Positions 1-7,569 of a stretch of 7,569 nucleotides of DNA are shown one piece after another. This DNA is from an uncultured Neisseriaceae bacterium (GTDB lineage: Bacteria; Pseudomonadota; Gammaproteobacteria; Burkholderiales; UBA11063). The stretch covers positions 1 to 7,569 of the forward strand of contig CAITEL010000343.1 in assembly GCA_903891375.1 (NCBI GenBank). Reading direction: 5' to 3'. The notes below the pieces were generated by a model. It had not been told where the DNA came from. It saw only the letters and a program-made list of their open reading frames with translations, and ran no database searches. How positions within the stretch are numbered: position 1 is the first letter of the stretch; each line of letters opens with the position of its first letter. Position numbers and translations under genes: made by a program.

Positions 1-1
1 A

Positions 2-103
2 ATTAAATATTCTGGTAAATATGGTTATATCCTTACTGAGTTAACTAAACAACAAAGAGAAATTTTGAAATGTTTAAAAATTGAGCTACCACGCAAAACC
101 TAG
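2..103 (+). pseudogene. C-terminal end of an ORF entering from the left, possibly a transposase
   Basis: An open plus-strand frame runs from the window edge to a TAG at 101-103 and gives 33 residues, ending in ILKCLKIELPRKT. The pattern of a basic, Tyr/Gly-rich segment followed by LTxxQxxILxxLxI resembles the extreme C-terminus of DDE transposases of the IS4/IS1634 type, as I remember them. No catalytic residue lies in the window, so the family is an inference. The start and most of the gene lie outside, so I cannot say whether the gene is intact; 'pseudogene' here only marks it as partial. No convincing terminal inverted repeat is visible between its stop and position 150. It is convergent with the remnant ORF that ends at 123, and both lie just beyond the end of the atp operon. 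Confidence 0.4.
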
Positions 104-122
104 GTATAATTTTTTCGGGAAA

Positions 123-363
123 TTAGGCTGTAAGTAATGATGTTACCACTTCAACATCTTTAACGCCAAGCAATTGAAACCGTTTAGCCAGTCTGTCTTG
201 TAATGTGCGATTAGCACTCTACAGGACTCTTTGCCTGTGAAGGGTCGTTCTTTTTTATCATTTTAACATTAAATGTCTCCATGGCCATCGCAAACTGCGC
301 CTGTGAGCCCTCAGGAGCACTTGGCATGCTCAACCCAATACAATACCATACTTTGATACTCAT
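123..363 (-). pseudogene. Frameshifted small gene of unknown function
   Basis: Reading the minus strand, an ATG at 363-361 opens a 50-codon frame (starting MSIKVWYCIGLSMP, ending SPVEC) that stops at TAA 213-211. The +1 frame is open from 218 and continues with protein-like sequence (NRTLQDRLAKRFQLLGVKD...) to a TAA at 125-123. Joined by a one-base shift near 213-218, the two parts would make a protein of about 80 residues. The first part has internal Met/Gln/Ala-rich sequence and no signal peptide or transmembrane segment; the second looks like an amphipathic helix. The 50 bases at 281-330 are about 60% GC by hand count, well above the atp genes. The ATG overlaps the TGA of an upstream short frame (ATGA), an arrangement typical of coupled genes. 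I do not recognise the family. It is most likely a decayed, laterally acquired gene; two real small ORFs are a less likely alternative. Confidence 0.45.
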
Positions 364-411
364 AGCTTAGCAAAGTTGGACCATAGTAATGAAATATTGT
401 ATTACAGCATT

Positions 412-447
412 TTATAATAATTTATTATTTGCGATACTTTTTATCAT
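412..447 (-). other. Possible 11-codon ORF behind a strong Shine-Dalgarno
   Basis: On the minus strand the sequence GAGGTGAGTAAATG gives a good Shine-Dalgarno (AGGTGA) just before an ATG at 447-445. The frame encodes MIKSIANNKLL and stops at TAA 414-412. The ribosome site lies in and just past the 3' arm of the hairpin at 453-481, so it could be masked when the hairpin forms. The frame could be a leader peptide, the surviving N-terminus of a decayed gene, or chance. Its last codons overlap an AT palindrome (414-428). Nothing downstream shows a clear function for it. Confidence 0.25.
414..428. repeat. AT-only palindrome
   Basis: ATAATAA, one central T, then TTATTAT: a perfect 7-base inverted repeat around a single base. 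It is made only of A and T in an AT-rich genome, so chance is a real possibility. It lies between the end of the atp operon and the remnant gene. Confidence 0.4.
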
Positions 448-452
448 TTACT

Positions 453-481
453 CACCTCATGAAAAATTATTTCATCAGGTG
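453..481. repeat. Inverted repeat, 12-base arms, 5-base loop
   Basis: CACCTCATGAAA (453-464) and TTTCATCAGGTG (470-481) are inverted copies with a single mismatch (458 against 476), separated by AATTA. On the minus strand the hairpin ends in GAGGTG, part of the Shine-Dalgarno of the tiny ORF at 447. It has no strong T run on either strand, so it is a poor intrinsic terminator by itself. It could act as a second stop or a 3'-end stabiliser for the atp transcript, or as a translational control element for what follows. Confidence 0.6.
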
Positions 482-494
482 CTATTTTACCTCA

Positions 495-515
495 TAAAAG
501 GGGACATTTCCCCTT
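495..515 (-). terminator. Probable terminator of the atp operon
   Basis: AAGGGGA (498-504) and TCCCCTT (509-515) form a perfect 7-pair stem with a 4-base loop. Read on the minus strand, the stem is followed by TTTTAT overlapping its base. It begins 18 bases beyond the atpC stop codon, the expected place for the end of the operon. The T run is short, so termination may be incomplete. Confidence 0.6.
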
Positions 516-532
516 AGCACTGACAGTTTCTT

Positions 533-964
533 TTATTTGATTTTCTTATTAAGAAAATTAAGTGCTTTTAATTGTGCAATAGCTATTTCAAGAGCAGCTT
601 GAGCCTTAGCTACCTCAACAGTTGACGTGGAATCAGATCGTTGTAATTTTTGTAAAGCATCCTTTTTTTGCTCAATAAGACGTTTTTCATCAAGCTCATC
701 AGTTCGCTCAACAGTATCCGCCAAAACAATTACTCTATTATCACAAACCTCAATAAAACCACCAGAAATTGCAAAGACTAGTTGCGTTTCTTGATTTGGT
801 AGCTGTATCCGTAAAACACCTGGTACTAATTTACTAATTAATGGCATATGATGGGGAAATATCCCTATTTCACCATCATATGCACTAACTACTAAATATT
901 CGGCATCACCAGTAAAAATTTGCGACTCGGAATCTACAAAATTTACTTGCATTAAATTTGCCAT
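533..964 (-). CDS. atpC: F1F0 ATP synthase subunit epsilon
   Basis: Epsilon subunit of the F1 central stalk; it sits on gamma and the c ring, couples rotation to catalysis and can inhibit ATP hydrolysis through its C-terminal helices. The protein has 143 residues, close to the 139 of E. coli. Residues 1 to about 87 form the beta-sandwich domain with the family motif DGEIGIFPHHMPL (30-42). From about residue 88 to 138 a charged, Ala-rich region matches the helical hairpin (TDELDEKR..., then VEVAKAQAALEIAIAQL). The ATG at 964 has AGGAG upstream with a spacing of about 9 bases; an in-frame Met at codon 5 is possible but gives a worse fit. It is the last gene of the operon, 19 bases after atpD, and is followed by a likely terminator. 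No glmU, the E. coli neighbour, follows it. Confidence 0.97.
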   Translation of the reverse strand: MANLMQVNFVDSESQIFTGDAEYLVVSAYDGEIGIFPHHMPLISKLVPGVLRIQLPNQETQLVFAISGGFIEVCDNRVIVLADTVERTDELDEKRLIEQKKDALQKLQRSDSTSTVEVAKAQAALEIAIAQLKALNFLNKKIK

Positions 965-983
965 TAGTATAAACTCCTAAGAT

Positions 984-2372
<1,389 letters not shown>

Positions 2373-2389
2373 CTACAAATAAATATTTT

Positions 2390-3262
2390 TTAAACTGCAG
2401 CACTGCCAGAAACTATTTCAGCCAACTCTTTCGTTATTGACGCTTGTCTTGATTTATTATAAGCCAACTTTAATTCATTTATTGCATTGCCTGCATTATC
2501 TGTTGCAGATTTCATTGCAACCATTCGTGCAGCTTGTTCAGACGCCATATTATCAGCTACACACTGAAAAACAACTGATTCAATATAACGCCTAATTAAC
2601 CCCTCCAATACAGAAGTAGGATCAGGCTCATATAGATAATCTCGTGCATACTTAGCATCAAGCTTTGTTACTTTATCTACCAATGGTAGTAACTGCTCAC
2701 ATACAGATTGTTGTTTCATTGTATTAATAAATTGCGAGTACACAATATATACCGCATCAATTTGTCCTTCATAAAATTTATTTAAAATTCCAGACAAAGG
2801 GCCAACCAATTTTTCCATTTTAGGTATGTCACCCAATCCAACAGTAGACCCTATAACATCTAAATTTACTTTAGTTACCGCATTTAACCCTTTATGCCCT
2901 AGTGCACACACTTCAACCACTAATTCTTGTCGTTGAAAATCTAGTGTTTTTTCATAAAAAAGTTTTAGTGAATTTGTGTTTAAACCTCCGCACAAGCCTT
3001 TATCTGTGGTGACTAATATTATTCCAACTTTTGTAATTTCAGTCGGATTTCGTAAAAAGGATGTCATATTGCGAGAATAAGAACCCAAATGCATAAGATT
3101 TGCCATAACTCTTCGGATATTTTCAGCATAAGGTCTAGCAGAACGCATTCTTTCTTGAGTCTTACGCATTTTAGAAGTTGCAACCATTTGCATTGCACGC
3201 GTGATTTTTTGCGTATTTTGAACACTCTTAATTTTTGAACGAATCTCTTTTCCAGCAGACAT
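2390..3262 (-). CDS. atpG: F1F0 ATP synthase subunit gamma
   Basis: Gamma subunit, the rotating central shaft inside the alpha3beta3 head. The protein has 290 residues (287 in E. coli). The N-terminal helix carries the conserved run KEIRSKIKSVQNTQKIT (5-21) and then RAMQMVATSKMRK, whose Met24 is the equivalent of the E. coli coupling Met23. The motif TDKGLCGGLN is at 86-95, in the Rossmann-like middle domain. The C-terminal helix, from about 243 (QAARMVAMKSATDNA...) to the end, is the other half of the coiled coil. The middle region (about 100-200) is the most divergent, as usual in this family. The ATG at 3262 has AAGGA upstream, and the gap to atpA is 19 bases. Nothing appears truncated. 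Confidence 0.98.
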   Translation of the reverse strand: MSAGKEIRSKIKSVQNTQKITRAMQMVATSKMRKTQERMRSARPYAENIRRVMANLMHLGSYSRNMTSFLRNPTEITKVGIILVTTDKGLCGGLNTNSLKLFYEKTLDFQRQELVVEVCALGHKGLNAVTKVNLDVIGSTVGLGDIPKMEKLVGPLSGILNKFYEGQIDAVYIVYSQFINTMKQQSVCEQLLPLVDKVTKLDAKYARDYLYEPDPTSVLEGLIRRYIESVVFQCVADNMASEQAARMVAMKSATDNAGNAINELKLAYNKSRQASITKELAEIVSGSAAV

Positions 3263-3281
3263 ATTATGTCATCCTTATAAC

Positions 3282-4823
3282 TTATGCAGCAAATATGGTT
3301 TTAAATTCATCTAAAGCTTTTTTAATCGCTTCTTCATTATCTTTAGACATTTCACCACTTTTATTAATTGCATCAATTGTAACACTTGCATTTGACCTAA
3401 TAAACGATAAAAAACCAGTTTCAAAATCTAACGCTTTTACCAATGGTATCCCTTTGAAGTAACCATTATTAACAGCAAAAAGAACAATTGAAATTTCAGC
3501 AACGCTGAGCGGCATATATTGCTTTTGTTTCATTATTTCTGTTACTATCTGCCCATGTGCTAATTGATTTCTGGTGGTTTCATCTAAATCAGATGCAAAT
3601 TGTGCAAAGGCTGCTAATTCACGATACTGAGCATGTGCTATGCGGATACTACCAGCTAATTTTTTAATAACTTTAGTTTGTGCCGCACCGCCTACACGAG
3701 ATACAGATATCCCTGGATTTATTGCTGGACGAATCCCTGAATTAAATAAATCAGTTTCCAAAAATATTTGACCATCCGTAATCGAAATAACATTTGTTGG
3801 AACAAATGCTGACACGTCTCCAGCTTGTGTTTCTATAATCGGCAACGCCGTTAAAGACCCTGTTTTACCTTTAATCTGTCCATTCGTGTATTTCTCAACG
3901 TATTCTTCATTTACACGAGCGGCTCTTTCGAGTAATCTTGAATGTAGGTAAAATACGTCACCTGGGTAGGCTTCACGACCAGGAGGACGGCGCAATAACA
4001 ATGAAATTTGACGATATGCTACTGCTTGTTTCGATAAATCATCATATACAATTAAAGCATCTTCCCCTCTATCACGGAAATATTCACCCATAGAACATCC
4101 AGAGTATGGTGCTATAAATTGTAAAGCTGCAGATTCAGACGCTGATGCTACCACCACAATTGTGTGAGCCAATGCGCCATGCTCTTCTAATTTACGAACA
4201 ACGTTGGCTATTGAAGATGCTTTCTGACCAATTGCAACATAAATACATGTCACACCAGTGCCTTTTTGATTAATAATTGTATCAATAGCAACAGCTGTCT
4301 TACCAGTTTGTCTATCGCCGATGATTAATTCTCTTTGACCTCTACCAATTGGTACCATAGAATCAATGGATTTTATCCCTGTTTGTAATGGTTGACTAAC
4401 TGATTTACGGGCTATAACACCTGGTGCAACCTTTTCGATTGGTGATGTCAATTTAGCATTAACTGGCCCTTTACCATCAATTGGATTACCTAATGAGTCT
4501 ACTACACGTCCAATTAGTTCTGGGCCTACAGGAACTTCTAAAATACGTCCAGTACAAGAAACTTCATCTCCCTCAGTAATACTTTCATAGCTCCCAAGTA
4601 TAACTGCACCAACTGAATCTCTCTCTAGATTCATCGCCATACCATAGATATTCCCTGGAAACAAAATCATTTCACCTTGCATAACATCTGATAGGCCAAA
4701 AATACGAACAATACCATCCATTACTGAGACTACAACACCTTTTGTACGATAATCATTGCCAGTTTGTAGGCCTTGTATCTTTGATTTTATAATATCACTA
4801 ATTTCGGAAGGATTTAACTGCAT
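3282..4823 (-). CDS. atpA: F1F0 ATP synthase subunit alpha
   Basis: Alpha subunit of F1; it holds the non-catalytic nucleotide sites and supplies the arginine finger to the catalytic sites on beta. The protein has 513 residues, exactly the E. coli length, and aligns without visible gaps. The N-terminal start [17 protein letters not shown] is the segment that binds the delta subunit. The P-loop GDRQTGKT is at 169-176, and the SVSRVGG motif places the arginine finger at Arg376, the same number as in E. coli. The C-terminal helical domain holds the conserved [16 protein letters not shown] run. The ATG at 4823 lies 9 bases after the atpH stop. Its Shine-Dalgarno TAGGAG includes the TAG stop of atpH, so translation of the two is probably coupled. 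Confidence 0.99.
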   Translation of the reverse strand: MQLNPSEISDIIKSKIQGLQTGNDYRTKGVVVSVMDGIVRIFGLSDVMQGEMILFPGNIYGMAMNLERDSVGAVILGSYESITEGDEVSCTGRILEVPVGPELIGRVVDSLGNPIDGKGPVNAKLTSPIEKVAPGVIARKSVSQPLQTGIKSIDSMVPIGRGQRELIIGDRQTGKTAVAIDTIINQKGTGVTCIYVAIGQKASSIANVVRKLEEHGALAHTIVVVASASESAALQFIAPYSGCSMGEYFRDRGEDALIVYDDLSKQAVAYRQISLLLRRPPGREAYPGDVFYLHSRLLERAARVNEEYVEKYTNGQIKGKTGSLTALPIIETQAGDVSAFVPTNVISITDGQIFLETDLFNSGIRPAINPGISVSRVGGAAQTKVIKKLAGSIRIAHAQYRELAAFAQFASDLDETTRNQLAHGQIVTEIMKQKQYMPLSVAEISIVLFAVNNGYFKGIPLVKALDFETGFLSFIRSNASVTIDAINKSGEMSKDNEEAIKKALDEFKTIFAA

Positions 4824-4832
4824 GAATCACTC

Positions 4833-5366
4833 CTATTTCATAAGTTGAGTAGCCATTTTCTCTAAGCTACCTTTAATAGATGACTCTATAACCAAATCAT
4901 CTATCATAATTTTAATACCACCAATTAACTCAGGGTTAATAGTTACCTTTGCAGAAATTACTCTGCCAAACTTTTTCGATAAAAGTTGTTCTATTTGTCG
5001 GATTTCATTATCACTCATAGCAAAGGCTGATTTTATTAAGGCTTTTCCCGTATTCTTATAATTTTCAATCAACTTTTCGTACAAATTATATATTTCACTT
5101 AATATATTAAGCCTAGCATTAGTGTATAATAAATTTAAAAACTTCTCAACTTCAACATCTTTAGATCCAGAAGTTTCCAGTAAAAGACTCAATAATGCTT
5201 CACGAGTAATTTTAGGATTATGAATTAAACTACTAAATTCAGAATTTTGGCTAAGCATACTCAGTTTATTTAGGTAGGAAAGCCAATCTTCTAGTCTCTT
5301 GGTGCTTTTAGCTAACTCAAATACGGCACTTGCGTATGGATGAGCCAAATTATTCATATCACTCAT
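4833..5366 (-). CDS. atpH: F1F0 ATP synthase subunit delta
   Basis: Delta subunit (OSCP homologue); it caps the F1 head and ties it to the b-subunit stator. The protein has 177 residues, the E. coli length. The N-terminal helical domain opens with the family pattern AHPYASAVFELA (8-19), and the C-terminal part holds the signature NPELIGGIKIMIDD (from 144). The ATG at 5366 starts only 6 bases after the atpF stop. The nearest Shine-Dalgarno, GGAG, lies inside the last codons of atpF with a long spacing of 12 bases, so efficient initiation probably depends on ribosomes finishing atpF. A second Met at codon 4 is possible. As usual for delta, sequence conservation is lower than in alpha or beta, but position and length make the call secure. 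Confidence 0.97.
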   Translation of the reverse strand: MSDMNNLAHPYASAVFELAKSTKRLEDWLSYLNKLSMLSQNSEFSSLIHNPKITREALLSLLLETSGSKDVEVEKFLNLLYTNARLNILSEIYNLYEKLIENYKNTGKALIKSAFAMSDNEIRQIEQLLSKKFGRVISAKVTINPELIGGIKIMIDDLVIESSIKGSLEKMATQLMK

Positions 5367-5372
5367 TTATTG

Positions 5373-5843
5373 TTACAACTCCGCTTTTAGATTTGCTAAT
5401 ATCAACTCATGTCGCTCTTTGTTAATTTCAGCTTTCAAAATTTGCTCTGCTCCACTTATCACCAATGTAGCAACTTTTAATCTAAGTTCTTCCTTAGCTC
5501 GCATAAACTCTTGCTCAATTTGAAGTTTTGCATCTTCAAGGATTTTATTGCCCTCTTTTGTCGCATTATCTTTAGCCTCCGTAACAATCTGATTCGCACG
5601 TTTTTCAGCGTTCGACATAATTTCGGTTGCTCTTAATTGAACATGCTTTAATTCCTCCGCAACCTTAGATTCAGCATTTAAAAGTTCTTGCTTGCCTTTT
5701 TCTGCCGCTGCTAACCCATCCGCAATTTTCTTTGCACGTTCTTCCAGCATCTTATTTAATGGTGGCCAAACAAATTTCATTGTAAACAACACTAATATAA
5801 CAAATGTGATTATTTGTCCTATTATGGTTACATTAATCTCCAC
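5373..5843 (-). CDS. atpF: F1F0 ATP synthase subunit b
   Basis: Subunit b, the peripheral stator that links the membrane sector to delta and F1; it works as a dimer. The protein has 156 residues, the E. coli length. One N-terminal transmembrane helix spans about residues 5-24 and is followed by the conserved KFVWPPL (23-29) at the membrane edge. The rest is a long charged helix suited to the b2 coiled coil, with the family run [13 protein letters not shown] (38-50) and a C-terminal [19 protein letters not shown]. The start is GTG at 5843, chosen because AAGGAG sits 7 bases upstream and because the N-terminus [10 protein letters not shown] aligns with E. coli MNLNATILGQ. The gap after atpE is 34 bases. 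Only a single b gene is present, not a b/b' pair. Confidence 0.98.
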   Translation of the reverse strand: MEINVTIIGQIITFVILVLFTMKFVWPPLNKMLEERAKKIADGLAAAEKGKQELLNAESKVAEELKHVQLRATEIMSNAEKRANQIVTEAKDNATKEGNKILEDAKLQIEQEFMRAKEELRLKVATLVISGAEQILKAEINKERHELILANLKAEL

Positions 5844-5856
5844 TGATTATCTCCTT
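5844..5856 (-). promoter_or_regulatory. Ribosome binding site that decides the GTG start of atpF
   Basis: On the minus strand AAGGAG (5856-5851) is followed by a 7-base spacer and GTG at 5843. There is no ATG at a suitable distance in the atpF frame, so this site fixes the start. Confidence 0.8.
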
Positions 5857-5877
5857 AAAACCATGACCTCAGATATC

Positions 5878-6994
<1,117 letters not shown>

Positions 6995-7008
6995 AAAGTA
7001 CAAAAAAT

Positions 7009-7368
7009 TTATTTTCTTAATAAGATTAGCCAAACTGTAGATTGTGTAATAATATAACTAACAAATAAAAATATATAATTACAGCGCTTAAAAAATATTA
7101 TTACTAACATAAACAACATTGTGTTTAATATAAATTTAAATAACATTGCTCTTTGATGTAGCATTATTGCTATTTTTGGTTTAACCACTAAACCTTGTGC
7201 AAAAGCAATACATCCATATAAAAAAGTAGATAATATAACAATTAACGAACCAAATAATACCGATAAAATATTATTTTTGCCTTTAAACAACAGCGCTGTT
7301 ATTAATAACAAAATTATCAGGGTGCATAATTGGTATTTAACTAGTATTCTCGCTAAATTCTTTTTCAT
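7009..7368 (-). CDS. atpI: ATP synthase accessory protein I
   Basis: Small membrane protein encoded first in the operon; in other bacteria AtpI is non-essential and is thought to help c-ring assembly or ion supply. The protein has 119 residues with four predicted membrane helices at about 12-28, 34-54, 76-93 and 97-116. Family features are the N-terminal LVKYQLCTL, the Gly-containing second helix after a short polar turn, and the C-terminal pattern FKFILNTMLF ... FVSYIITQSTVWL, which resembles the ending of gammaproteobacterial AtpI. It is very AT-rich and poorly conserved, so the call rests on topology, size and position in front of atpB. The ATG at 7368 has only a weak ribosome site upstream (AGGGC or GAAGA). 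It is the most divergent gene of the operon. Confidence 0.88.
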   Translation of the reverse strand: MKKNLARILVKYQLCTLIILLLITALLFKGKNNILSVLFGSLIVILSTFLYGCIAFAQGLVVKPKIAIMLHQRAMLFKFILNTMLFMLVIIFFKRCNYIFLFVSYIITQSTVWLILLRK

Positions 7369-7387
7369 TTTAATTCTTCAGCCCTGA

Positions 7388-7428
7388 ATTTTATCACAGT
7401 TTATTGCATTCAGTATATATTTATACAA
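7388..7428 (-). promoter_or_regulatory. Candidate promoter region of the atp operon
   Basis: The spacer between the rRNA terminator and atpI must hold the operon promoter if the terminator works. On the minus strand a possible pair is TTGTAT (7428-7423) and, 17 bases on, AATAAA (7405-7400) preceded by TG in an extended -10 position. TATACT (7417-7412) and GATAAAAT (7395-7388) are competing -10 boxes without good -35 partners. The region is too AT-rich to choose with confidence. A small inverted repeat, TTCAG-CC-CTGAA (7377-7388), follows in the leader. Confidence 0.25.
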
Positions 7429-7442
7429 AATTTATAGCACAT

Positions 7443-7479
7443 AAAAAAAGCCAGTTAAAATTTAATTTAGCTGGCTTTT
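7443..7479 (-). terminator. Intrinsic terminator of the rRNA operon
   Basis: AAAAGCCAG (7446-7454) pairs perfectly with CTGGCTTTT (7471-7479); the stem continues after one mismatch (7455 with 7470) by four more A-T pairs around a 6-base loop (7460-7465). Read on the minus strand the hairpin ends in a run of seven T (7449-7443). It lies about 12 bases beyond the 5S 3' end. With A runs on one side and T runs on the other it could also act in the plus direction. Confidence 0.9.
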
Positions 7480-7490
7480 AATAAGGGGAA

Positions 7491-7569
7491 CTTGGCAATG
7501 TCCTACTTTCGCATGGATAAATCCACACTATCATCGGCGATGAAACGTTTCACTGTCCTGTTCGATATG
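7491..7569 (-). rRNA. rrf: 5S ribosomal RNA, 3' portion (cut by window edge)
   Basis: The reverse complement of the last 79 bases matches the 3' two thirds of 5S rRNA: CGAACAGGACAGTGAAAC, then GCCGATGATAGTGTGG, a short variable stem and CCATGCGAAAGTAGG, ending in CATTGCCAAG. In E. coli the corresponding blocks are CGAACTCAGAAGTGAAAC, GCCGATGGTAGTGTGG and CCATGCGAGAGTAGG. Variants such as GATGATAGTGTG and GCGAAAGTAGG are what I recall from Legionella and Coxiella 5S, which supports a Legionellales-like source. The 5' end is outside the window, so the exact 3' end (near 7491) cannot be checked by pairing. The gene points into the atp operon on the same strand, and 16S and 23S presumably lie further right. 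Confidence 0.93.

Noticed and set aside
387..406. Imperfect palindrome GTAAT..AATATT..ATTAC as an operator or IS end
   Set aside because: It has four mismatched positions in 20, no second copy in the window and no gene clearly controlled by it.
3258..3270. Perfect palindrome GACATA-T-TATGTC over the atpG start
   Set aside because: It is short, AT-rich and overlaps the ribosome site and start codon; one such palindrome is expected by chance and nothing suggests an operator.
3235..3462. Plus-strand open frame of 75 codons
   Set aside because: It overlaps atpG and atpA antisense and reads as hydrophobic antisense of conserved coding sequence.
7517..7527. DnaA-box-like sequence (ATAAATCCACA) near an atp operon, which in some gammaproteobacteria lies near the origin
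   Set aside because: It is a single imperfect match inside the 5S rRNA gene and is explained by rRNA structure; no cluster of boxes is present.

Overview
The window is dominated by one complete F-type ATP synthase operon on the minus strand, in the order atpI-atpB-atpE-atpF-atpH-atpA-atpG-atpD-atpC (7368 down to 533). All nine genes are tightly packed, with gaps of 6 to 34 bases once atpB is read from its likely original start. The gene order, the subunit lengths (b 156, delta 177, alpha 513, gamma 290, beta 459, epsilon 143 residues) and the residue patterns are those of gammaproteobacteria. The partial 5S rRNA at the right edge reads most like Legionellales (Legionella/Coxiella type) as I remember those sequences. 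The DNA is AT-rich and the flanks hold decayed genes, which would suit a host-associated member of that group. The lineage is inference.

Layout from right to left, the direction of transcription: the 3' part of a 5S rRNA gene (7491-7569); a strong intrinsic terminator closing the rRNA operon (7443-7479); a short AT-rich spacer that should hold the atp promoter (7369-7442); the atp operon (7368-533); a G/C-rich hairpin followed by a short T run that probably ends it (498-515); then a gene-poor stretch (about 104-497) with a hairpin, a tiny ORF and a frameshifted remnant gene that is richer in GC than its surroundings. At the extreme left the last 33 codons of a plus-strand ORF enter the window; its tail looks like that of a DDE transposase, but this is weak.

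The genes work together as one enzyme. AtpB (a), AtpE (c ring) and AtpF (b) form the membrane proton channel and stator. AtpH (delta) attaches the stator to the alpha3beta3 head (AtpA, AtpD). AtpG (gamma) and AtpC (epsilon) form the central rotor stalk. AtpI is the accessory membrane protein at the head of the operon. Catalytic and proton-path residues are intact in every subunit.

The most unusual point is the start of atpB. The only well-placed ATG with a Shine-Dalgarno sequence (6984) is followed two codons later by an in-frame TAA. After that TAA the frame still encodes the conserved N-terminal 'EYIxHHL' signature of gammaproteobacterial subunit a. The next usable start is a TTG at 6951 with no ribosome binding site, inside that signature. 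I found no other undescribed system; the core is ordinary housekeeping, and the oddities are this lesion, the decayed left flank and the unusual neighbours of the operon.
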